Origin: Gimesia aquarii | Lineage (GTDB): Bacteria; Planctomycetota; Planctomycetia; Planctomycetales; Planctomycetaceae | NCBI RefSeq assembly: GCF_007748195.1 | Contig: NZ_CP037920.1 | Location: 1,985,501 to 2,049,500, forward strand | Reading direction: 5' to 3' | DNA: 64,000 nucleotides | In this document: positions 18,221 through 28,446 of the stretch, one piece after another | How positions within the stretch are numbered: position 1 is the first letter of the stretch | How the letters are laid out: each line of letters starts with the position of its first letter | The notes under the pieces: model-generated | Database searches by the model: none | What the model saw: the letters and a program-made list of their open reading frames with translations, nothing else | What the model was told of the DNA's origin: nothing | Program-made: the position numbers and the translations under genes

Positions 18221-19407
18221 TCGTACAATTCCCTTAAAGAGGACTGATCAACAGGTCGCGGGTTAAAATTACCGGTCCACTGTCTGGATGCTTCTTCAGC
18301 AAGCTGGTCAAACAAATTATGATCGACTTCGCATTCTGAGAGTGAAGTCGGTGCTCCCGCTTTCGCGATTAATGCTTGAATATGCTCGGCCAATAACCCT
18401 GCGCCGGTAGGATCCTGCGGTTCACAAAGGCCAATGTCTGCTGCGAGCAGCGAGTACTGTTCCCCCATCAATTCTGCGTTAAAACGAATCACATGTGGTA
18501 ACATGATGCCTATTGCAACACCATGAATTAAATCAAAATGTGCCGATAGCGGATTAGCCAGTGCATGCGTGGCACCAAGCATGGAGTTCTCAATGGCAGC
18601 GCCGGCGAAGTGTGCTCCCAATTGCATATTCCCCCGTGCCGTCAGATCATCAGGAGTATCGAGAACTTGAGGAAAACTATTTGCCAAAAGTGACCAGGCG
18701 CGGCGGCTGAATAGTTGGGATATTTCATTACGTGGTTTCGTGACGAATGTTTCTAACGCATGACTCAATGCGTCGATTCCTGTAGCACACGTGACAGAAC
18801 GGGGCATGGTCAGGGTGAGTTCAGGGTCGAGAATTGCGATTCTGCAGGCCGCTTTCTTGTCTCCACACGCCATCTTCATATGCGTTTCTGGGTGGGCGAT
18901 GACAGCAAACGATTGTGCTTCGCTGCCCGTACCGGCAGTTGTTGGGACGGCGATCAGTGGAAGCATTGGTTTGGTGGCTTTTCCAACTCCCCAGTAATCT
19001 TCCATTTTCCCACCGTTGGTCAGCAGGAAATTAATTCCTTTGGCACAATCCATACTGCTACCACCACCCAGGCCAACAATCAGGTCGATCTGGTGGTTGC
19101 GGGCTACCTTTAATCCTCGTTCCACATCTTCTGTAGTCGGATTGGCATGCACATCATCGAAGATTGTAATTTGCAGATTCGCGTTCTCCAGAGAGGCAAC
19201 AGCACGCGCTTCATGCCCCGCTTCAGCAAGCCCTTTATCAGTGACGAGTAGAACTCGTTGAGCCCCCAATTCAGATGAGAGTTCTCCTAATTGGTTTAAC
19301 GATCCACCACCAAAGAGAATCCGTGTTCGGGGGGCATAATCAAAGGCAGAAAGTTGATTCCCCTCTGCCTGTTGTGTGTGTATTTTGGTAGGAGATTTCG
19401 AATCCAT
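18208..19407 (-). CDS. Iron-containing alcohol dehydrogenase
   Basis: A 399-residue group III (iron-type) dehydrogenase. The first 20 residues are a loose extension; the core starts at [19 protein letters not shown](P) binding is shown by [13 protein letters not shown] near residue 115 and [11 protein letters not shown] near 155. Metal ligands fall in [11 protein letters not shown] (Asp and His), [10 protein letters not shown] and [12 protein letters not shown]. It should interconvert an alcohol and an aldehyde or ketone in the cytosol; the substrate cannot be told. It is the first gene of the minus-strand run that ends with the flavoprotein at 13639 and overlaps the propeller gene by 13 bases. 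Confidence 0.92.
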   Translation of the reverse strand: MDSKSPTKIHTQQAEGNQLSAFDYAPRTRILFGGGSLNQLGELSSELGAQRVLLVTDKGLAEAGHEARAVASLENANLQITIFDDVHANPTTEDVERGLKVARNHQIDLIVGLGGGSSMDCAKGINFLLTNGGKMEDYWGVGKATKPMLPLIAVPTTAGTGSEAQSFAVIAHPETHMKMACGDKKAACRIAILDPELTLTMPRSVTCATGIDALSHALETFVTKPRNEISQLFSRRAWSLLANSFPQVLDTPDDLTARGNMQLGAHFAGAAIENSMLGATHALANPLSAHFDLIHGVAIGIMLPHVIRFNAELMGEQYSLLAADIGLCEPQDPTGAGLLAEHIQALIAKAGAPTSLSECEVDHNLFDQLAEEASRQWTGNFNPRPVDQSSLRELYECAY

Positions 19408-19769
19408 GACAACAGTGTTTTCCTTACGATTATGCTTATCAGTCCGAATGTGAATCAGCGCTGATTGAAATTCTCAATGTCTTAACTCGTTTCCCTGCTT
19501 GTTAATGAGGATCAAAGTTATTTCTTTTGTCTGGTGAGGCTTTTAAGGCAGGCTATAGCCGGTGTCCGCAACAATATTACGCTGGCAGTCCATTCCTTTA
19601 CTATTTTCACTTAACACCGCAGAAGTCCTTAAGGCACTGCTAAAAAACAAGTGACCAACTTCTATTGTACAATTCTGATCGAAATGAACAGGAATTTCCA
19701 GTAGTCAGCATAGATTTATAAGAGGTTAGACTGTCTTAAGAGAAGGATAAATCTGAATTTAGGGAAATC
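19408..19769. other. Intergenic region between nadD and the alcohol dehydrogenase run
   Basis: A 362-base gap after nadD and before the minus-strand alcohol dehydrogenase gene. It must hold the promoter of that five-gene run, but I find no well-formed promoter, terminator or small frame. Confidence 0.5.
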
Positions 19770-20372
19770 TTAGTCTAAATACAGCCTGTTATTGTGGATA
19801 TAAACTTCCACCGCACGGGGGGTCATATATCGGACACTTTTGTTTTGCTGAATGCGATTCCTGATGTCAGTCGAGGAAATTTCGAATCCCGGCATTGTCG
19901 CCCAGAGTATTTTTGACTGCACAATGTCGCCAAATTTTTGAGTGAGTTCAGACAAATCTGGTAGACTAACGTTGGGGCGATTGACCCCAATCAGAGTTGC
20001 TAATTCCAGAATCGACTCAGGTTCACGCCATGTATGTAGATCTCGAACAGAGTCAGCGCCTACGATCAAAAAGAATTCCTCATCCGGGTGAGTGGTTTTC
20101 AGTTGGCGTAGCGTTTCAATGGTGTAACTGGGGCCTTCTCGATGAAGCTCCAGGTCTTTGACAACGAAATTCGCATGTCCTGCGATCGCGAAATCGAGCA
20201 TTTCCCGTCTTTGTTTTCCGGTGGATATTCCTGTGCTCTCTTTGTGAGGCGGGCTTCCCGCTGGAACAAACCAGATTTCATCCAGGTCACATTGTTCTCT
20301 GCATTGTTCGGCAAGCAAGAGGTGGGCAATGTGTACAGGATCGAAAGTACCACCAAAAATTCCTATTCGCAT
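19770..20372 (-). CDS. nadD: Nicotinate-nucleotide adenylyltransferase
   Basis: Transfers AMP from ATP to nicotinate mononucleotide to give deamido-NAD, the penultimate step of NAD synthesis. The 200-residue protein has the nucleotidyltransferase signature GIFGGTFDPVHIAHL at residues 3-17 (the HxxH pair), WFVPAGSPPHK near residue 35, the FLIVGADSVRDLHTW segment, and the C-terminal ISSTDIRNRI loop that contacts the ATP phosphates. Length and motif order are ordinary for NadD. It diverges from priA across 179 bases. Confidence 0.96.
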   Translation of the reverse strand: MRIGIFGGTFDPVHIAHLLLAEQCREQCDLDEIWFVPAGSPPHKESTGISTGKQRREMLDFAIAGHANFVVKDLELHREGPSYTIETLRQLKTTHPDEEFFLIVGADSVRDLHTWREPESILELATLIGVNRPNVSLPDLSELTQKFGDIVQSKILWATMPGFEISSTDIRNRIQQNKSVRYMTPRAVEVYIHNNRLYLD

Positions 20373-20551
20373 GTGACAATCGCTTCTATCAGTTATCTCT
20401 ACCGTTTTTGATAAGATCCAAAAAAGTCAGTGGTGAAAGAATCTTTTTATTTTTATCGAATTCTCGATAGTCGAGTTTGATTGTTGAGTTAACCACTCCA
20501 AAGAGTTACAAATCGAGATAATCATTTTCCTTAGTATATCCTGCTGGCTCT

Positions 20552-22885
20552 ATGAGTAAACCAAAGCAACAAAGTCTATTCGAAGAAGACGAACTTCCGG
20601 AAAATCCCATGCCCTGGGAACGGGAATCTGCGCAGGATCTCTATCTCGCACAAATTGTATTGAACCGGCCTGTGGACCGTGTTTTTCATTATCTTGTTCC
20701 TGAAAGTATGCGATCAGTTCTACGTGCGGGGTATCGAGTACGAGTTCCCTTTGGTCGAGGGAACCAGTTCGTGGCCGCTTATTGTGTTGGTGTGGGGCCT
20801 GCAGATGAAAATCAACCCAGTATCCGCTTGAAGGCGGTTGAAGCCATTTTGGACAACCGTCCGTTGTTTAATGCCAAAATGCTGAAGCTTACGCGCTGGA
20901 TTGCAGATCGCTATCTATGCAGTTGGGGGCAGGTTTTAGAGTGCGTCGTTCCTGCTGGAGTCAAGAATCAGGCAGGAACCCGTTTGGTGACTGTTTTTGA
21001 GTTGGTCACGGCTGTACCACGCGCAGAAAATGAGGTTGCCGAAGTAATCAGCAAACTTCCTGCCAAACAACATGCTGTTTTTAATGTTCTGAAATCGGCT
21101 AATAAACCTTTGACTCTGGACGAGTTGACTCAGGCGGCAAACTGTGGTTCGGGGCCCGTTCAATCACTCAAAAAGAAGTCACTCATCAGAAGCCTTCAAA
21201 AACGTGTCTCTCAATTCAGTAATGGTGATGAAGCGGCATATGCCGGCATTAAAAAAGAAGATGATTTACAACTCAACGTTGACCAACGGCGAGCTCTGGA
21301 TCAACTTCTCTCAGCAATCAGAGGGAAAGAAGGTAGCACTTTCGTATTGCATGGTGTGACAGGAAGCGGCAAGACGGAAGTGTATATTCAGGCGATTCGT
21401 GAGGTGGTCAGCTATGGTCAGCAGGCAATTGTGCTTGTTCCTGAAATTAGTCTTACACCTCAGGCGATTCAACGTTTTCGTTCCCGCTTTGATTCGGTTG
21501 CCGTTCTGCACAGTCATTTGAGTGACAGCGATCGACATTATCACTGGCAGAATATTGCTGCCGGCAAGGTGCAGGTTATTGTGGGAGCACGTAGTGCAGT
21601 ATTCGCACCGGCTCCTCATCTGGGGCTGATCATCATCGATGAAGAACACGAAACCTCATTCAAGCAGGAAACGGCTCCCCGCTACCATGCTCGAGAAGTG
21701 GCCCGGAAACGTTCTCAACTAGAGGGAGTTCCACTGATTCTGGGTTCTGCCACACCGACTCTGAATTCGTGGCTACGTGTCATCGAGAAAAAAGATACTT
21801 TGATTTCGATGCCAAATCGAGTCAATAACCTGGCAATGCCGGGAGTAAATATCATTGATGTGCGAAATGATGCACGAATCAGAAGAAATGAGTCGATTGG
21901 GCGTGTTCTTACTACCGGGATGCAACATGCACTGGAAGCGGGTGGGCAGGTCATTCTGTTTTTGAATCTCAGAGGCTATTCACCAGCACTGTGGTGTAAG
22001 GGCTGTGGGAACTCGGTCAATTGTCCTCATTGTGAGATCTCTTTAACCTGGCATCGCGACAAAAATTTAGCGGTTTGTCATAGCTGTGAATTTTCCAGCC
22101 AACCTCCTAAACAATGTCCCCGTTGTGGAGCGCCGGGCCTGCGTTTCGTGGGAGCGGGAACACAAAGGCTGGAAGAAGAGGTCAGAGCAAAGTTCCCCGG
22201 TTATTCTTGCAAAAGAATGGACAGTGACACGATGCGCGGCGCAGGGAGCCATGCTAAAGTCCTGAATGCATTTGCTGCTGGAGACGTTGATATCCTACTG
22301 GGAACGCAAATGATCGCAAAAGGGCTCGACTTTCCGAATGTAACTCTTGTGGGTGTGGTCGATGCAGATACGATGCTGCATCAGCCCGATTTATTTGCCT
22401 CGGAAAGAACATTTCAATTGATTGCACAGGTCGCAGGTCGTACTGGCCGAGGCATGCAGGGAGGACGTGTTTTTGTACAAACGGCTTCACCTGCTGAACC
22501 AGCAATTGTAAAAGCGGCAGAACATGATTTTCTCGGTTTTTCTCAACTGGAGTTGGGACACCGCAAAGAGATGAACGCGCCACCGTATTCTCATTTTGCA
22601 CGTGTTATTTTACGTGGACCACAAGAAGAACGTGTGCAGGATTTTGCACGTCAGCTGGCACAAATCTTAAGTGATGCCGCCTCTGAAAAACAATTGGATG
22701 TGCAAATTCTAGGACCGGCTCCGGCTCCGATTATTCGACTCAAGAAGTATTTTCGCTATCATTTTCAGTTGGCCGCAGCGAATGTGGAAGCAATTCTTCA
22801 GCTCTGGAACGAAATCACGGATAAACTACCACGAGAAAAAGCGATTGAATATATTATCGATGTTGATCCGGTTAACATGCGATAA
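20552..22885 (+). CDS. priA: Primosomal protein N' (replication restart helicase PriA)
   Basis: A 777-residue superfamily 2 helicase that reloads the replisome at stalled forks. The N-terminal 3'-DNA-binding domain contains the family phrase VFHYLVPESM near residue 50 and a WIADRYLCSWGQVLE segment. Helicase motif I is GVTGSGKTEVY near residue 268, the DEEH box near 363, and GSATPTLNSW near 395. The inserted zinc module (about 485-530) has the expected paired cysteines (CKGCGNSVNCPHC, CHSCEF, CPRCG). Motifs V and VI follow (LLGTQMIAKGLDFPN, QVAGRTGRG). The first 30 residues are a family-variable extension. Nothing unusual. Confidence 0.97.
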   Translation: MSKPKQQSLFEEDELPENPMPWERESAQDLYLAQIVLNRPVDRVFHYLVPESMRSVLRAGYRVRVPFGRGNQFVAAYCVGVGPADENQPSIRLKAVEAILDNRPLFNAKMLKLTRWIADRYLCSWGQVLECVVPAGVKNQAGTRLVTVFELVTAVPRAENEVAEVISKLPAKQHAVFNVLKSANKPLTLDELTQAANCGSGPVQSLKKKSLIRSLQKRVSQFSNGDEAAYAGIKKEDDLQLNVDQRRALDQLLSAIRGKEGSTFVLHGVTGSGKTEVYIQAIREVVSYGQQAIVLVPEISLTPQAIQRFRSRFDSVAVLHSHLSDSDRHYHWQNIAAGKVQVIVGARSAVFAPAPHLGLIIIDEEHETSFKQETAPRYHAREVARKRSQLEGVPLILGSATPTLNSWLRVIEKKDTLISMPNRVNNLAMPGVNIIDVRNDARIRRNESIGRVLTTGMQHALEAGGQVILFLNLRGYSPALWCKGCGNSVNCPHCEISLTWHRDKNLAVCHSCEFSSQPPKQCPRCGAPGLRFVGAGTQRLEEEVRAKFPGYSCKRMDSDTMRGAGSHAKVLNAFAAGDVDILLGTQMIAKGLDFPNVTLVGVVDADTMLHQPDLFASERTFQLIAQVAGRTGRGMQGGRVFVQTASPAEPAIVKAAEHDFLGFSQLELGHRKEMNAPPYSHFARVILRGPQEERVQDFARQLAQILSDAASEKQLDVQILGPAPAPIIRLKKYFRYHFQLAAANVEAILQLWNEITDKLPREKAIEYIIDVDPVNMR

Positions 22886-23054
22886 CCAGTGCTTTTAAAG
22901 AGAGAGCATTTTCCGGCGTTTGGATTGGCTTTTCTAGATTGCAATCGGTTCGTGTAGTGGTTTGAATAGTATTATTGAATGACAGATGTCGTCAGATCTG
23001 CCATCATAGATTTCCGAAAGAGAATGCCAGTTATCACGAGAAGGAAACACTTAA

Positions 23055-26042
23055 ATGATCGACTTTTGTAAAGAGATTTGTTTCCGATCATGGTTTGCTC
23101 TTTCTGTGGTCTATTTGGGCTTGGTGACTCATCCTGGTCAACTACTGGCTGAAGAATCAAATGATGCTTCTTATGGCATCACAAAGCGCGTTCCCTGGAA
23201 TAGTTCGCGTATCAAGGGGACTCCCGAACCTTCCCTTCCCTATGAAACGGAGCGTGCTTTTCCCAATCTGAAATTTAATCAACCCCTTGCCGTTGCCACC
23301 GCTCCTGGTGAGAAACGTTTCTTTGTGGCGGAGAGAAAGGGAAAAATATTTTCGTTTGATTATGAAGATCAAGCTAACTCGCAGATCGATTTATTCTTTG
23401 ATCTGAAAGAATACGAGCCAAAACTCAATGAAATTTATGGCATTACTTTTCATCCTCAGTTTGAGAAGAATCGTTATGTTTATATTTGTTATGTATTAAA
23501 GCCCGGTTTACCGGAAGGAACACGTGTTTCCCGGTTCAAGGTTCCGGATACGAAACCACTGCGTTGTGATCCGAATTCCGAAACGATTTTGATCGAGTGG
23601 TTGTCCGGCGGACACAATGGTGGTTGTCTGCGATTCGGTCCGGATGGGTTTCTTTACATTTCTACCGGTGATGGCGGTCCCGCTTCCCCTCCTGATATTC
23701 ATAATGCCGGGCAGGATGTCAGCAACCTTTTGTCTTGTATCTTACGCATTGATGTCGACCGAACGTCAGGAGAGCAGCCTTATTCAATTCCCTCTGATAA
23801 TCCTTTTGTCAAGCAACGTGCCGTCCGTCCCGAAATTTGGGCCTTTGGTTTTCGTAATCCCTGGAAGATGTGTTTCCATCCCGAAAATGGCGATTTGTGG
23901 GTTGGAGATGTTGGCTGGGAATTGTGGGAACTTTTATATCGGGTCGAAAAGGCAGGGAATTATGGTTGGAGTATTCGCGAAGGACGTCAACCGGTTAAAC
24001 CGAGTCAGAAAGTAGGTCCCACTCCGATATTGCCTCCTACAATCGTGCATTCACATCGTGAAGCGCGTTCGATTACTGGGGGATATTTTTACCAAAGTCC
24101 TCGATTAAAAGACTTAAAGAACACCTATGTCTACGGAGACTATACGACGGGAAAACTTTGGGGACTTCGTTATGAGAACAAGCGAGTTAACTGGCATCAA
24201 GAACTGGCCAACTCCCCATTGAAAGTAACGGCATTTGCCATCGATCACACCGGCGAAGTTTATATTGTTGACATTCAAGGCGGTGCTTTTCATCGTCTTG
24301 TTCCGATTAAGAAGTCAGACCACAATCCGGATTTCCCGACCCAATTAAGTCAGACAGGATTATTTCAATCCACTGCCGATCATCAACTTGCACCAGGAGT
24401 GATTCCCTATTCGATTAATGCGCCGGCCTGGGCAGATTATACGACCGCGGAACGCTTTGTTGCATTACCCGCTGAGACCAGTGTTGAGTTAATCCAAAAG
24501 CGATGGTGGAATTTTCCTAAAGACAGTGTTTTGATGAAGACGATTTCATTAGAACTTGAGCGTGGAAATCCTGAATCGTCGCATCGGCTGGAAACGCAAA
24601 TACTTCACTTTAACGGAGACCGTTGGGTGGGGTATTCATATCGATGGAATGCAGAACAGACCGATGCCTATCTGATTGTCACAGAGGGAGAGACTCTCAA
24701 GCTGGATATCAGTACTGAGGCTGATCCAAAACAGAAAAGCAATTACGAATGGCATATTCCCAGTCGTGCTGAATGTTCCGTTTGCCATACGCCTTATCAA
24801 AATTACCTTTCCGTTTTGTCATTTTCAGAAGCACAGCTGAATCGCGATCAAAAGTACGGCGATGTTGTCGACAATCAGTTACGAACATTGTCGCATATCA
24901 AAATATTGCCAGAGGCTGTCTGGACCGACTCGAAAGGAGCCAAGGCTCGTTATCTGGTTGATCCTCACAAAACATCTGCTGCTTTGAATTTACGTGCTCG
25001 ATCTTATCTGCATACGAATTGCCAGCATTGTCATCGAAATAATGGTGGGGGAGGTTCAACGATTCTTCTGGACGCTTCTCTTGATCTTTCGAAAATGAAA
25101 GCGGTCGGTGTGACTCCGACACAGGGAACATTCGGGATTCAGGGTGTAGAGATCATTTCACCCAAAGATCCTTTCCGCTCTGTGTTGTTGTATCGAATGA
25201 GTAAGTTGGGGAAAGGGCGGATGCCGTATTCTGGTTCTTCACACGTCGATCAGAGGGGGACGCAGTTAATTCGTGAATGGATTGAGAGTTTACCTTCAAG
25301 CAGCGACCGTAGTAATGGATATGTCATAACATTACGAAATCGCCAGAGAAATTTGTTGAGTGATGCGGTTCAGATCGAAGATCAGGATTTTGTCAGTGAG
25401 AAACTTCAAGAAATTCTGGGAACGACAAGTGGTGCGCTCCTGTTATTAGATGCCCTGGATCGCATGGCGATGCCTGATAGTATGAAAAAACAAATTATTC
25501 TATTGGCGACTCAAGGAAATAATCCTCTAATACGTGACTTATTCGAACGGTTCCTCCCGGAAGATCAAAGAACCAAACGATTGGGAGTAAAGATTGATTC
25601 AGCGGCGTTGTTATCAATCCAGGGGGATTCACGTGAAGGGAAAAAACTATTTTTTGGCATGTCGGGACTTCAGTGTCGGAATTGCCACCGCGTTCATCAG
25701 CATGGAAAAGAAGTCGGCCCTGATCTGACTCAGATTGGGAAAAAACTTTCACGTCAGGAATTGTTGGAAAACATTATACAACCTTCAAAAAAGATTGATG
25801 AGAAGTATTTCACTTATGTTGTGGGCACGCGATCGGGAAAGGTACACAGCGGTTTGCTGATGAAAAAAGATGCCTCTGGTTTGACTTTGAAAGATCCGAA
25901 AAATAAACAATTACAGATCGCACAACAGGAAATCGAAAGCGTTGTGAAGCAGAAAAAATCAATCATGCCGGATCAGTTATTGCGAGATTTAACTGCAGAG
26001 CAGGCTGCTCATCTTCTGGCTTATCTTGAGTCTCTGAAATGA
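23055..26042 (+). CDS. Exported sugar dehydrogenase fused to cytochrome c-type modules
   Basis: A 995-residue exported protein. After a signal peptide (residues 1-32) comes a glucose/sorbosone dehydrogenase beta-propeller (about 45-415; LAVATAPGEKRFFVAERKG, LSGGHNGGCLRFGPDGFLY, WAFGFRNPWKMCF). A second region (about 425-640) resembles the SO_2930-type domain (YSINAPAWADYTTAERFVAL) and carries heme motif CSVCH near residue 574. A further CQHCH is near 655. The C-terminal 140 residues match the planctomycete/verrucomicrobial TIGR02603 heme-binding domain with CRNCH near 873 and VGPDLTQIGKKLSRQELLE. Together this is an oxidase-like chain in one polypeptide: substrate oxidation in the propeller and electron transfer through three c-type hemes. 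Whether PQQ is actually bound is not shown. Confidence 0.88.
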   Translation: MIDFCKEICFRSWFALSVVYLGLVTHPGQLLAEESNDASYGITKRVPWNSSRIKGTPEPSLPYETERAFPNLKFNQPLAVATAPGEKRFFVAERKGKIFSFDYEDQANSQIDLFFDLKEYEPKLNEIYGITFHPQFEKNRYVYICYVLKPGLPEGTRVSRFKVPDTKPLRCDPNSETILIEWLSGGHNGGCLRFGPDGFLYISTGDGGPASPPDIHNAGQDVSNLLSCILRIDVDRTSGEQPYSIPSDNPFVKQRAVRPEIWAFGFRNPWKMCFHPENGDLWVGDVGWELWELLYRVEKAGNYGWSIREGRQPVKPSQKVGPTPILPPTIVHSHREARSITGGYFYQSPRLKDLKNTYVYGDYTTGKLWGLRYENKRVNWHQELANSPLKVTAFAIDHTGEVYIVDIQGGAFHRLVPIKKSDHNPDFPTQLSQTGLFQSTADHQLAPGVIPYSINAPAWADYTTAERFVALPAETSVELIQKRWWNFPKDSVLMKTISLELERGNPESSHRLETQILHFNGDRWVGYSYRWNAEQTDAYLIVTEGETLKLDISTEADPKQKSNYEWHIPSRAECSVCHTPYQNYLSVLSFSEAQLNRDQKYGDVVDNQLRTLSHIKILPEAVWTDSKGAKARYLVDPHKTSAALNLRARSYLHTNCQHCHRNNGGGGSTILLDASLDLSKMKAVGVTPTQGTFGIQGVEIISPKDPFRSVLLYRMSKLGKGRMPYSGSSHVDQRGTQLIREWIESLPSSSDRSNGYVITLRNRQRNLLSDAVQIEDQDFVSEKLQEILGTTSGALLLLDALDRMAMPDSMKKQIILLATQGNNPLIRDLFERFLPEDQRTKRLGVKIDSAALLSIQGDSREGKKLFFGMSGLQCRNCHRVHQHGKEVGPDLTQIGKKLSRQELLENIIQPSKKIDEKYFTYVVGTRSGKVHSGLLMKKDASGLTLKDPKNKQLQIAQQEIESVVKQKKSIMPDQLLRDLTAEQAAHLLAYLESLK

Positions 26043-26224
26043 ATTTCACTTGGAGAATGAAACAGATAAAATGGTCTGGTTTTCAATTCTCAAATCTCTA
26101 TAATTGAGTATAGTTCGATTTGAATTCCCTCCAAAATTAGCAGCGTTCCCGTTACATGGCACACACGAACTTTCGCTGTGAAATCTTATACAATAAAAAA
26201 TCCTATTACTATTTGAGTTGAAAA

Positions 26225-27253
26225 ATGGCAATACAATTTGATTGTCCCTATTGTACGTCCACATTGAAAGTACCAGATGAAACCGCTGGTAAACAAGGAG
26301 ATTGCCCGCGCTGTGGCACAAAACTAGTCATTCCCAATCCCTTTACGGCTGAAGCTCAGCCTCCCACTCAGAAAGAACCTACTCAGTCAGCGCCTCAACA
26401 GCAACCTGTTGAGCAGACCAGCAACACAGAACAAACCGTTGATCAGACCAATGATTCCCCACCCGCGTCTATTCAACCAGCACCAATGACAAGTGCTACT
26501 TCACGCTATTTACGTAGACGCAAGAAATCGAATTGGGGGGGCATTGTATTGTTCCTCTTTTTCTTCAGTATGATGTTGGGGGTTGCCTTTTATTTCTATT
26601 GGATTTACGGACCGCGACTTGAAGGGAGTTTAGTCGCAGCCCGGTTGAACTCTCAGAGTGCTAAACTGGAGCAACGGTTAAAACCTGCTGGTTTAGGACT
26701 GTCTGATGATGTGATTCAATCAGTCAATCAGCACCTGAACGAAACTCCCAGACGTGTAAAAAGCGACTTAATGGATCTGTTGTTTTATGGATCTGAAAAG
26801 GGAGGACTTTATGTACGGTTGAAGCCGGGAGATAAAACGGAACTGGTTCGCGTTGAACTAACCGGTGACTCTGCATTAATGGATTATATTAGTAAGAATG
26901 GTGTGCAGTTAGACCAACCGCGGCTTGCTGAGTATCAAAGCGAACTCAAGCAATTTTATACTGATTGGCAACACTCACTCGAAACGGGAGAAGACGTACA
27001 CAATCTGATCAATTATCGAAATACTGTTGGACTCAATTCGCTGATGGGGGGGCTGGGATATCACATGGAAGCCCGCGTGAATAATAAAATTTATCCTTGC
27101 GTGCATGATGATTTTCAGGGAGGGCTTTATTTCCTTGTTCCCAAAGGGACATTGCAGTTTGAAATGACCGGGCGTGAGTTGAAAAGCGGGCGAACACCAT
27201 TTCCGGGGAAATACCAGGTTCAAGTGACACAGGAATATCCCAGTGCGCCTTAG
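26225..27253 (+). CDS. Membrane protein with N-terminal zinc ribbon
   Basis: I do not recognise a family beyond architecture. Residues 1-35 form a zinc ribbon with two CxxC pairs (FDCPYCTSTL and GDCPRCGTKL). A Gln/Pro/Thr-rich linker covers about 40-95. After a basic patch (RYLRRRKKSN) one membrane helix follows at about 101-122 (GIVLFLFFFSMMLGVAFYFY). The outer 200-residue domain begins GSLVAARLNSQSAKLEQRLK and ends with PKGTLQFEMTGRELKSGRTP. Such zinc-ribbon plus single-helix proteins are common in planctomycetes. It is followed by the convergent hemW gene after 21 bases. Confidence 0.8.
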   Translation: MAIQFDCPYCTSTLKVPDETAGKQGDCPRCGTKLVIPNPFTAEAQPPTQKEPTQSAPQQQPVEQTSNTEQTVDQTNDSPPASIQPAPMTSATSRYLRRRKKSNWGGIVLFLFFFSMMLGVAFYFYWIYGPRLEGSLVAARLNSQSAKLEQRLKPAGLGLSDDVIQSVNQHLNETPRRVKSDLMDLLFYGSEKGGLYVRLKPGDKTELVRVELTGDSALMDYISKNGVQLDQPRLAEYQSELKQFYTDWQHSLETGEDVHNLINYRNTVGLNSLMGGLGYHMEARVNNKIYPCVHDDFQGGLYFLVPKGTLQFEMTGRELKSGRTPFPGKYQVQVTQEYPSAP

Positions 27254-27274
27254 AGGCTTTTGATTCACATCGAA

Positions 27275-28408
27275 TTATAGAAAGTCAATCACTACAGAAT
27301 CAGCAAGTAAGCAGCCTGCTGGTGTTAGTCGAACATGTGTATTGGTTTCCTCCAGAAAACCTGCTTCAACATGTTTTTTGATTGCTGATTGCGATAAATC
27401 GTAGAGATCATATCCGTAGCGTTCGGCAAATTTTTCTACATTAATTCCTATACGTCGTCTTAACCCGAAAATGATCGCTTCCCGTGCCCGGTCTTCAGGA
27501 GATAGTTCTTCCTGATCTGAGATGGGAGATTCTCCTGCCGTGATACGTCTCAACCAGGTAATCACACTACGGTGATTCTGTTCGCGTTTTCCATTCAAAT
27601 AACTGGCTGCACCAGGGCCAAATCCGAAATAGGGATAGCCAGTCCAGTAGACTTCATTATGCACACACTCATATCCGGGACGGGCAAAGTTAGAGATCTC
27701 ATAATGTTTCAAGCCTGCTGAATTTAGAAACTCTAACGAAAATTCATACATTTCTCCCGCTAATTCCTCTTCTGGTAAATCAAAAATTCCTGCTTTTTGG
27801 CGGCTCCAGAATGACGTTCCTTTTTCAATCGTCAATCCGTAGGTTGAGATATGCGGGACATTGAGCTGAACCGCATGATTGAGTGTGGTCTTCCAATTCT
27901 CCAGGTTCTGACCGGGGACGGCAAAGATGAGATCAAGGCTGGTATTTTCAATACGGGATTGCAGCCTTTGTACAATTTCAAATATTTGTTGTGGTTGATG
28001 GTCGCGTTCCAGAAAAGTAAGAATGTCTGAATCAAAGGATTGAACACCCAGGCTGACGCGGTTTACGCCCGCTTGCTTCATGAAGTCGATTTTTTCCTCA
28101 GTTAAATTCAGTGGATTGGCTTCAATACTGAATTCATAATCTGTTGCCAATTGGAAGTGGGAGAAAATCGCATCAAACAGTCTTTGCAATTGATCGATGC
28201 TCAGATGAGTTGGCGTACCCCCTCCCAAAAACAAGGTTTTTAATTCAACATCCTCTCCAACGCCCGATAGTTGCTGTTCCATCGCTGCGAGATAGTCATC
28301 GATGAGGTGGTCTTTTTGCGCTACAAGAGTAAAGTCACAATATCCGCAACGATGTTGGCAGAAAGGAACGTGAATATAAGCAGAACTGGGTAATTCCTGG
28401 TTTAACAC
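27275..28408 (-). CDS. hemW: Radical SAM heme chaperone HemW
   Basis: A 377-residue protein starting at a GTG. The cluster motif CQHRCGYC (Cys17, Cys21, Cys24) lies within YIHVPFCQHRCGYCDF, with the HemW-type Asp-Phe after the third Cys instead of HemN's fourth Cys. LFLGGGTPTHLS near residue 58 binds SAM, and NRVSLGVQSF and the C-terminal winged-helix-like domain (GINVEKFAERYG) are as in the family. HemW binds heme and delivers it to membrane proteins rather than oxidising coproporphyrinogen. It lies 38 bases after the phosphohexomutase-like gene on the same strand, probably co-transcribed. Confidence 0.92.
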   Translation of the reverse strand: MLNQELPSSAYIHVPFCQHRCGYCDFTLVAQKDHLIDDYLAAMEQQLSGVGEDVELKTLFLGGGTPTHLSIDQLQRLFDAIFSHFQLATDYEFSIEANPLNLTEEKIDFMKQAGVNRVSLGVQSFDSDILTFLERDHQPQQIFEIVQRLQSRIENTSLDLIFAVPGQNLENWKTTLNHAVQLNVPHISTYGLTIEKGTSFWSRQKAGIFDLPEEELAGEMYEFSLEFLNSAGLKHYEISNFARPGYECVHNEVYWTGYPYFGFGPGAASYLNGKREQNHRSVITWLRRITAGESPISDQEELSPEDRAREAIIFGLRRRIGINVEKFAERYGYDLYDLSQSAIKKHVEAGFLEETNTHVRLTPAGCLLADSVVIDFL

Positions 28409-28446
28409 AAGCGTGAATCCGCTGGCTGTGTTAGTCTCATTGAAGT

